DNA of 9,503 nucleotides. Origin: Clostridia bacterium (GTDB taxonomy: Bacteria > Bacillota > Clostridia > DSM-8532). Shown one piece after another: positions 5,988 through 9,503 of the stretch (position 1 is the stretch's first letter; every line of letters begins with the position of its first letter). The stretch covers positions 1-9,503 of the forward strand of contig JAOABT010000021.1 of NCBI GenBank assembly GCA_026418215.1, written 5' to 3'. A program made the position numbers and the translations under genes. The notes below the pieces were generated by a model. The model was not told the origin of the DNA. It worked only from the letters and a program-made list of their open reading frames with translations, and did no database searches.

Positions 5988-6017
5988 AGGGTGGCTATAC
6001 TGCCATATAACCACCCT
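5988..6017 (-). promoter_or_regulatory. Intercistronic stem-loop between binding-protein and GH31 genes
   Basis: On the minus-strand RNA, AGGGUGGUUAU (6017-6007) pairs with AUAGCCACCCU (5998-5988): 11 pairs including one G-U, with an 8-base loop. No U-run follows, so it is better seen as a transcript-stabilising or processing hairpin than a full terminator. Such hairpins commonly keep binding-protein mRNA more abundant than downstream genes. On the plus strand the same stem has a C-A mismatch, which favours function in the operon RNA. Confidence 0.5.
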
Positions 6018-6037
6018 GTTAAAAGTTCTTGTGGGGT

Positions 6038-6065
6038 GAGAAACTTGTTACTTAACAAGTTTCTC
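6038..6065. other. Perfect 12-bp stem-loop over the binding-protein stop codon
   Basis: GAGAAACTTGTT (6038-6049) pairs with AACAAGTTTCTC (6054-6065) around a 4-base loop, and the TAA stop of the binding-protein gene (6050-6048) lies at the loop edge. The minus strand has no U-run after it; the plus strand has CTTGTTTTAG. It is probably a 3'-end mRNA structure for the binding protein, and possibly a terminator for a plus-strand RNA. Confidence 0.45.
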
Positions 6066-7391
6066 AAGTCTTGTTTTAGCCTCATCCATCGCTGCCTGAG
6101 GTGTCAATACACCGTTCTTTGCCTTGTCAATCTCTTCGTTTACTATACTTACCAAATCGCCCCAACTCTGAGGAATAGGTCCCAAAGGAGGCATTACGCT
6201 TGAATCATTAAGTGCTGCAACGTACTTTCTGGATTCGGGAGGAGTTACGGCGTAGTAAGCTGCCATGATGCTATCGTCATTGACTACAGGGATATTCCAT
6301 CCCTTTGCAATTCTTATACTTACCGCATCCTTGTCGGTTGCAAGGTATTTCATGAGTTTCCATGCCGCTTCAGGATACTTGGTGGTTTTGCTGACTGCAA
6401 GACCTTCTACGAATGAGTTGTGTGCCTTGGCGACATTACCGGGCTCAACCATGACATCCCATTTAAAGGTAGCTTCCTGAGCCAATCTTCCGATCTGCCA
6501 GATACCGCCTCTGAGCATTGCGACCTTACCAGAGATAAATGCGTTTGTATCTGCATCAGACTGTGTCATGATGTCGCTTGTCACAGGGGCCTGAACCTTA
6601 TACTTTGTTGATTTTTCAATCATCCATGTAAGGGCGTCAACATTTGCCTTGCTGTTAATTGTACATGTCTTTCCATCCCAGAAGGTGCCGCCGTTTTGTG
6701 CAGCTGTCTTATAGAATTCATAGGTCTGAATTGGAGCAACAGTACCCCAGATGCCCTGGCTTTCGTCAGTAAGCTTCTGCGCTGCAGCAAGCTCATCCTG
6801 CCATGTCCACTCGGGAGTAGGATATGAAACACCCTTAGCATCAAAGAGATCTTTGTTGTAGTACATAATACAACCATTATTTGCTACCGGCACGCCAAGC
6901 TGCTTGCCGTCATATTTATACGCATCAAAAAGCGTCTTCTTGATAGAATCGGGATCGAAATCCTTGTCAGCTGCAATAACATCATTGAGATTATAGAGCT
7001 GATCGTTCATAGCATACTGGGCAAAGTTCTCGTAACCAACCTCGAATACGTCGGGGGTTCCTTCGCCGCTGCTCAAAACGATATTGAGCTTGGTATAGTA
7101 TTCGACCCATGGAATGATTTCATATTTGACAGTTATGTCAGGATTCTTCTTCATGAAGTCATCCAGCATTGCTTTCAAATCATCTTCGTGACCGCCATTT
7201 GCGGAGTTCTGAATAAAGTTGATCGTTGCGGGTTCAGCCTCGGGAGTAGCGCTAGGTGTGCTGGATTGAGAAGGCGAAGTACTGTCGCTTGCTGTCGGTG
7301 TCGTTACGGGATTAGCCTTTTGACCGCATCCTGCCATCATGGTAACGACCAAAAGCACTGCGATTACAAGGACCAATGATCTTTTAAACAT
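6048..7391 (-). CDS. Extracellular solute-binding lipoprotein, carbohydrate ABC transporter (family 1)
   Basis: This 447-residue, MalE-like substrate-capture subunit would be tethered to the outer face of the membrane. A basic, hydrophobic signal peptide (MFKRSLVLVIAVLLVVTMMA) ends in the lipobox M-A-G-C with Cys22 as the lipidation site. A Ser/Thr/Pro-rich linker (about 27-54) then leads to the two-lobed domain starting ATINFIQNSANGG. Family blocks include NPDITVKYEIIPW (83-95), GTPDVFEVG (111-119), GVPVANNGCIMYYNKDLFD (165-183), the ISGKVAM...GIW block, and the EAAWKLMKYLA block. ATG at 7391 has AGGAGG (7407-7402) 10 bases upstream; the nearer ATG at 7401 gives only a 5-codon frame. It is the fourth gene of the operon, 125 bases after the second permease gene. 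That gap has a hairpin and a TTGACA box, so separate or boosted expression is possible. Substrate is not predictable beyond an oligosaccharide, probably one cleaved by the GH31 enzyme. Confidence 0.93.
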   Translation of the reverse strand: MFKRSLVLVIAVLLVVTMMAGCGQKANPVTTPTASDSTSPSQSSTPSATPEAEPATINFIQNSANGGHEDDLKAMLDDFMKKNPDITVKYEIIPWVEYYTKLNIVLSSGEGTPDVFEVGYENFAQYAMNDQLYNLNDVIAADKDFDPDSIKKTLFDAYKYDGKQLGVPVANNGCIMYYNKDLFDAKGVSYPTPEWTWQDELAAAQKLTDESQGIWGTVAPIQTYEFYKTAAQNGGTFWDGKTCTINSKANVDALTWMIEKSTKYKVQAPVTSDIMTQSDADTNAFISGKVAMLRGGIWQIGRLAQEATFKWDVMVEPGNVAKAHNSFVEGLAVSKTTKYPEAAWKLMKYLATDKDAVSIRIAKGWNIPVVNDDSIMAAYYAVTPPESRKYVAALNDSSVMPPLGPIPQSWGDLVSIVNEEIDKAKNGVLTPQAAMDEAKTRLEKLVK

Positions 7392-7440
7392 AGAAATTCA
7401 TCCTCCTACTATTAAAATACATGTTTGTTGCTTTTTGCGA

Positions 7441-7459
7441 ATACACAGGTGTATGTCAA
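7441..7459 (-). promoter_or_regulatory. TTGACA box overlapping inverted repeat ATACAC-AG-GTGTAT upstream of the binding-protein gene
   Basis: On the minus strand TTGACA (7459-7454) abuts a perfect 6-base inverted repeat (7441-7446/7449-7454, 2-base centre). A matching -10 box at 16-18 bases is not present (AAAAAG sits there), so a complete promoter cannot be claimed. It may be a regulator-binding site or an activator-dependent promoter for the highly needed binding protein. Confidence 0.25.
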
Positions 7460-7477
7460 GCCATTTGCCCAAAACCT

Positions 7478-7518
7478 AAAATCCGGACTCCCCCTTTCCA
7501 TCCTAAAATACGGATCTT
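7478..7518 (-). terminator. Weak hairpin with U-rich tail after the second permease gene
   Basis: On the minus strand AAGATCCG (7518-7511) pairs with CGGATTTT (7485-7478), eight pairs including one G-U, with a 25-base loop, followed by AGGTTTTGGG. It begins at the permease stop codon. The long loop suggests at most partial termination before the binding-protein gene. Confidence 0.25.
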
Positions 7519-8350
7519 ATCCCTTGACCCCGCTGCTTGCAATACTCTTGATGAAGTATTTCTGTGAGAATATGTATACCAAAAGCATCGGGATAAAGCT
7601 TATCAAATTGCCGGCCATCATGAGGTTCCACTGTGTTGTCCACCTTCCCTGTATTCTTGATAACCCTAACGGAAGCGTGTACATATTCTTATCGCTGGTT
7701 ATGATAAGCGGCCACAGGAAGGCATTCCAAGAGCTCATGAATGCCAATACCGCAACGGTTGCCAGAGCCGGCTTGCATAAAGGAAGGACTATTTTCAAAA
7801 AGGTTTTCATCTGGGAAGCCCCGTCTATAAAGCTGGCTTCCAGAAAGGAGTCCGGCATTGTCATAATGTTTTGTCTTAAGAGGAAAATACCCAGGGCGTT
7901 GTAAGTACCGGGTAGTATGATGCCTAAAAACTTATTTTGAAGATTAAAGCCTACGAAGATCTTGTAAAGGGTGATCATGCTGAGCTGGCAAGGGATCATC
8001 ATCGTTACAAGAAGAAGTATGAAAAGCAGTTCTCTGCCCTTGAACTTAATCTTTGCAAACACATATCCGGCCATCGCGCAGAAAAGAACCTGCGCAGCGG
8101 TGGAAATGACGGCAACAAAAACGCTGTTGAAAAGGAATTTGTCAAGCGGAAAGAGTTTCGATATCTGTTTGAAGTTATCAAAATTGAAATGGCTCGGGAG
8201 AAGCTGCGGAGGCATCTTCATTACTTCCATGTTCGTTTTGAAGGCACCGAAGAGCATCCATATGAAAGGAAATACTATTACAACAAGCAGTATCACCATG
8301 ACTATGTTTACAATTATATGAGGGCGGTTATTTGTGCTAGACCGTCTCAT
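7517..8350 (-). CDS. Carbohydrate ABC transporter permease, MalG type
   Basis: A 277-residue inner-membrane subunit that pairs with the MalF-type subunit to form the sugar channel. It has about six hydrophobic helices (roughly 12-32, 73-98, 107-130, 142-160, 196-217, 246-264). The cytoplasmic EAA loop that docks the ATPase is EASFIDGASQMKTFLKIVLP (171-190), with the family Gly177 and closing Pro190. The C-terminal GxxxGAVKG-like end appears as ASSGVKG. ATG at 8350 is chosen over the first in-frame ATG (8386): it has AGAGGTGG upstream, gives the usual family length and overlaps the end of the preceding permease gene by only 14 bases, the usual sign of translational coupling. No ATPase gene is in the window; Firmicutes often share one MsmX-type ATPase between such importers. 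Confidence 0.94.
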   Translation of the reverse strand: MRRSSTNNRPHIIVNIVMVILLVVIVFPFIWMLFGAFKTNMEVMKMPPQLLPSHFNFDNFKQISKLFPLDKFLFNSVFVAVISTAAQVLFCAMAGYVFAKIKFKGRELLFILLLVTMMIPCQLSMITLYKIFVGFNLQNKFLGIILPGTYNALGIFLLRQNIMTMPDSFLEASFIDGASQMKTFLKIVLPLCKPALATVAVLAFMSSWNAFLWPLIITSDKNMYTLPLGLSRIQGRWTTQWNLMMAGNLISFIPMLLVYIFSQKYFIKSIASSGVKG

Positions 8351-9224
8351 AGTGCACCCACCTCTTCTGCAATTGATTCTGGACAAGTGTAAGGATCAGT
8401 ATGATAACAACCAGGAACCACGCCTGAGCACTGGCAAGACCTACATGGCTGAGCTTAAAGGCGTTATTGTATATTTCCATGACAATCGAGGTTGTACTTC
8501 CATAGGGACCGCCTTTTGTCATGACAAACATCTGATCAAAGACCTGGAGTGAATTGATGGTAAGTATGATTCCGACGAAGAACAACGTGGGCGAAAGAAG
8601 CGGAACCGTTATACTGAAGAATTTTCTGATCCTGCCGGCTCCATCGATATCCGCGCTTTCGTAATATTCCTCGGAGATGCTTTGCAGCCCCGATAGAATG
8701 ATTATCGTAAAGTATCCCAAGTCCTTCCAAAGACTTGCAATGACAATTGCCACCATGGCGGTGTCTTTGTTAAACAGCCAGGCAGGCCCCTTTACTCCGA
8801 CCAAGGAGAGCAAATAGTTTATCAACCCGTTATCCGCATTGAACATCCACATCCAGAGAAGTGAAACAACTACCCAAGAAAGCAGGACAGGAATAAAAAC
8901 CAATGATCTGTAAAGCTTGACAAACTTCAGCTTCATATCAAGAATCGATGCAAAAATGAGCGAGATTATTATTACAAGAGGGACATAAAATACAGCATAT
9001 TTAAAGGTATTCAAAATAGCCCTTATGGAATAATCATCGCTGAATATCTGTTTGAAATTATCGATTCCAATAAATTTGGGCTGTGAGATCAGGTTCCAAT
9101 CCGTAAAGCTTATGTACGCAGATTGCAAGATCGGTATAATGTTGAATACAATCAATCCCACCAAACACGGAAACAAAAATATCAAAACAGTAATTGCTTT
9201 TTTTATTTTGTTCTCTCCTACCAT
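8337..9224 (-). CDS. Carbohydrate ABC transporter permease, MalF/UgpA type
   Basis: A 295-residue inner-membrane permease subunit of a sugar importer. The N-terminal helix (about 8-30) leads into ILQSAYISFTDWNLISQPKFIG, a standard start for this family. Further helices lie at about 73-96, 106-128, 156-180, 209-226 and 265-283. The EAA loop is ESADIDGAGRIRKFFSITVP (189-208) with Gly195 and Pro208 in place, followed by the family block QVFDQMFVMTKGGPYGSTTS (227-246). ATG at 9224 is preferred to ATG at 9233 because AGAAAGG (9240-9234) is 9 bases away from the former and overlaps the space needed by the latter. The gene lies 28 bases after the LacI-family gene, so they are cotranscribed, and overlaps the next permease gene by 14 bases. 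Confidence 0.94.
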   Translation of the reverse strand: MVGENKIKKAITVLIFLFPCLVGLIVFNIIPILQSAYISFTDWNLISQPKFIGIDNFKQIFSDDYSIRAILNTFKYAVFYVPLVIIISLIFASILDMKLKFVKLYRSLVFIPVLLSWVVVSLLWMWMFNADNGLINYLLSLVGVKGPAWLFNKDTAMVAIVIASLWKDLGYFTIIILSGLQSISEEYYESADIDGAGRIRKFFSITVPLLSPTLFFVGIILTINSLQVFDQMFVMTKGGPYGSTTSIVMEIYNNAFKLSHVGLASAQAWFLVVIILILTLVQNQLQKRWVHYETV

Positions 9225-9252
9225 GGCGTTCATCCTTTCTTCATTTAAGTCG

Positions 9253-9503
9253 TTATAAAAGCCGTTTTACTGATTCCCTCTCGACCAATGACACAGGCAG
9301 GATGGTTTCCTGCTTTGTCTGTAGCGTACCGCTCATGGAGTTGAACAGGAGATTTACCGCTTCTTCGCCTTTACCTGAAATGCTCTGATGAATGGTAGTA
9401 AGTCCCGGCAGTATATATTCTGCGATAGCCAGGTTGTCAAAGCCGATTATTGAAATATCATCGGGAATTATTATTCCTTTTTTATTGAAGCCCTTTATAG
9501 CTC
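9253..9503 (-). CDS. LacI/GalR-family transcriptional repressor, C-terminal part (runs off the right edge)
   Basis: The last 82 complete codons are visible. They contain the end of the effector-binding domain with IPDDISIIGFDNLAIAEYIL, PGLTTIHQSI, KGEEAVNLLFNSM and the terminal TILPVSLVERESVKRLL, then TAA at 9255-9253. These blocks are characteristic of the family and match the C-terminus of the complete repressor at 2048-3067 nearly block for block (for example IPDDISIVGFDDL, PGLTTVHQNI, KGEEAVKLLL, ERNSVKQL). It sits 28 bases upstream of the first permease gene on the same strand, so it is the first visible gene of the sugar operon and the likely local repressor. The helix-turn-helix and operator lie outside the window. 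Confidence 0.92.
   Translation of the reverse strand, partial: AIKGFNKKGIIIPDDISIIGFDNLAIAEYILPGLTTIHQSISGKGEEAVNLLFNSMSGTLQTKQETILPVSLVERESVKRLL

Larger units (their letters stand above)
5988..6077 (+). ncRNA. Candidate antisense small RNA at the binding-protein/GH31 junction
   Basis: Starting from the consensus plus-strand promoter at 5953-5981, an RNA of about 90 bases would begin with the 5988-6017 hairpin and end after a perfect 12-pair hairpin (6038-6049/6054-6065, loop ACTT) followed by the moderately U-rich AAGTCTTGTTTTAG. It would be fully complementary to the last 30 bases of the binding-protein gene and to the intercistronic region. The promoter and hairpins are seen; the RNA itself is inferred, and the terminal U-tract is imperfect. 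Confidence 0.3.

Noticed and set aside
5991..6203. Plus-strand 70-codon frame downstream of the antisense promoter
   Set aside because: It starts inside the hairpin with no ribosome binding site and is antisense to the binding-protein gene; a non-coding RNA is the better reading.
7454..7459. A full promoter for the binding-protein gene based on TTGACA
   Set aside because: The position 16-18 bases downstream holds AAAAAG, not a -10 box; kept only as a possible regulatory site.
7937..8392. Plus-strand open frames over the permease genes
   Set aside because: They are antisense shadows of permease genes with conserved EAA loops.
1..9503. CRISPR arrays, insertion sequences, tRNA or rRNA genes, prophage genes
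   Set aside because: No spaced direct repeats, transposase motifs, terminal inverted repeats, or tRNA/rRNA-like sequences were seen.

Overview
The window reads like a piece of a low-to-moderate GC Gram-positive chromosome, most likely a clostridial Firmicute. This is inferred from strong AGGAGG-type ribosome binding sites, consensus TTGACA-17-TATAAT promoters, a lipobox-bearing sugar-binding protein and a carbohydrate ABC operon without its own ATPase. Every convincing gene lies on the minus strand, so transcription runs from high to low coordinates.

Right to centre (9503 down to 3762): a carbohydrate-use operon. In transcription order it holds the C-terminal end of a LacI-family repressor, a MalF-type permease, a MalG-type permease (overlapping by 14 bases), an extracellular sugar-binding lipoprotein, and a cytoplasmic GH31 alpha-glycosidase. 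The likely scheme is oligosaccharide capture at the membrane, ABC import powered by an ATPase encoded elsewhere, and intracellular hydrolysis by the GH31 enzyme. Tandem hairpins with a U-run close the operon. The junction between the binding protein and GH31 genes carries two hairpins and, on the opposite strand, a perfect sigma-A-type promoter. It may produce a short antisense RNA.

Centre (3742 to 2048): a 126-residue stump of a membrane sensor kinase that stops before any kinase domain, then a complete second LacI-family repressor. The repressor has a perfect consensus promoter and an operator-like palindrome at its transcription start. Its C-terminus closely resembles the partial LacI at the right edge, so two paralogous regulators flank the module.

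Left (2047 to 1): about 510 bases without an intact gene but with protein-like fragments in shifting frames, then ppnP (cupin-fold nucleoside phosphorylase), then the N-terminal 194 codons of an HflX-family GTPase. The roughly 420 bases upstream of hflX are the most interesting part. They contain a 14-codon leader ORF (MVFFIKFRRNSASN) with a good Shine-Dalgarno, a long set of mutually exclusive pairings, and an intrinsic terminator before hflX. This layout suggests ribosome-stalling attenuation of a ribosome-rescue/antibiotic-tolerance gene. The leader peptide carries a Lys-Phe-Arg (+X+) motif at codons 6-8, a pattern known for macrolide-dependent stalling.
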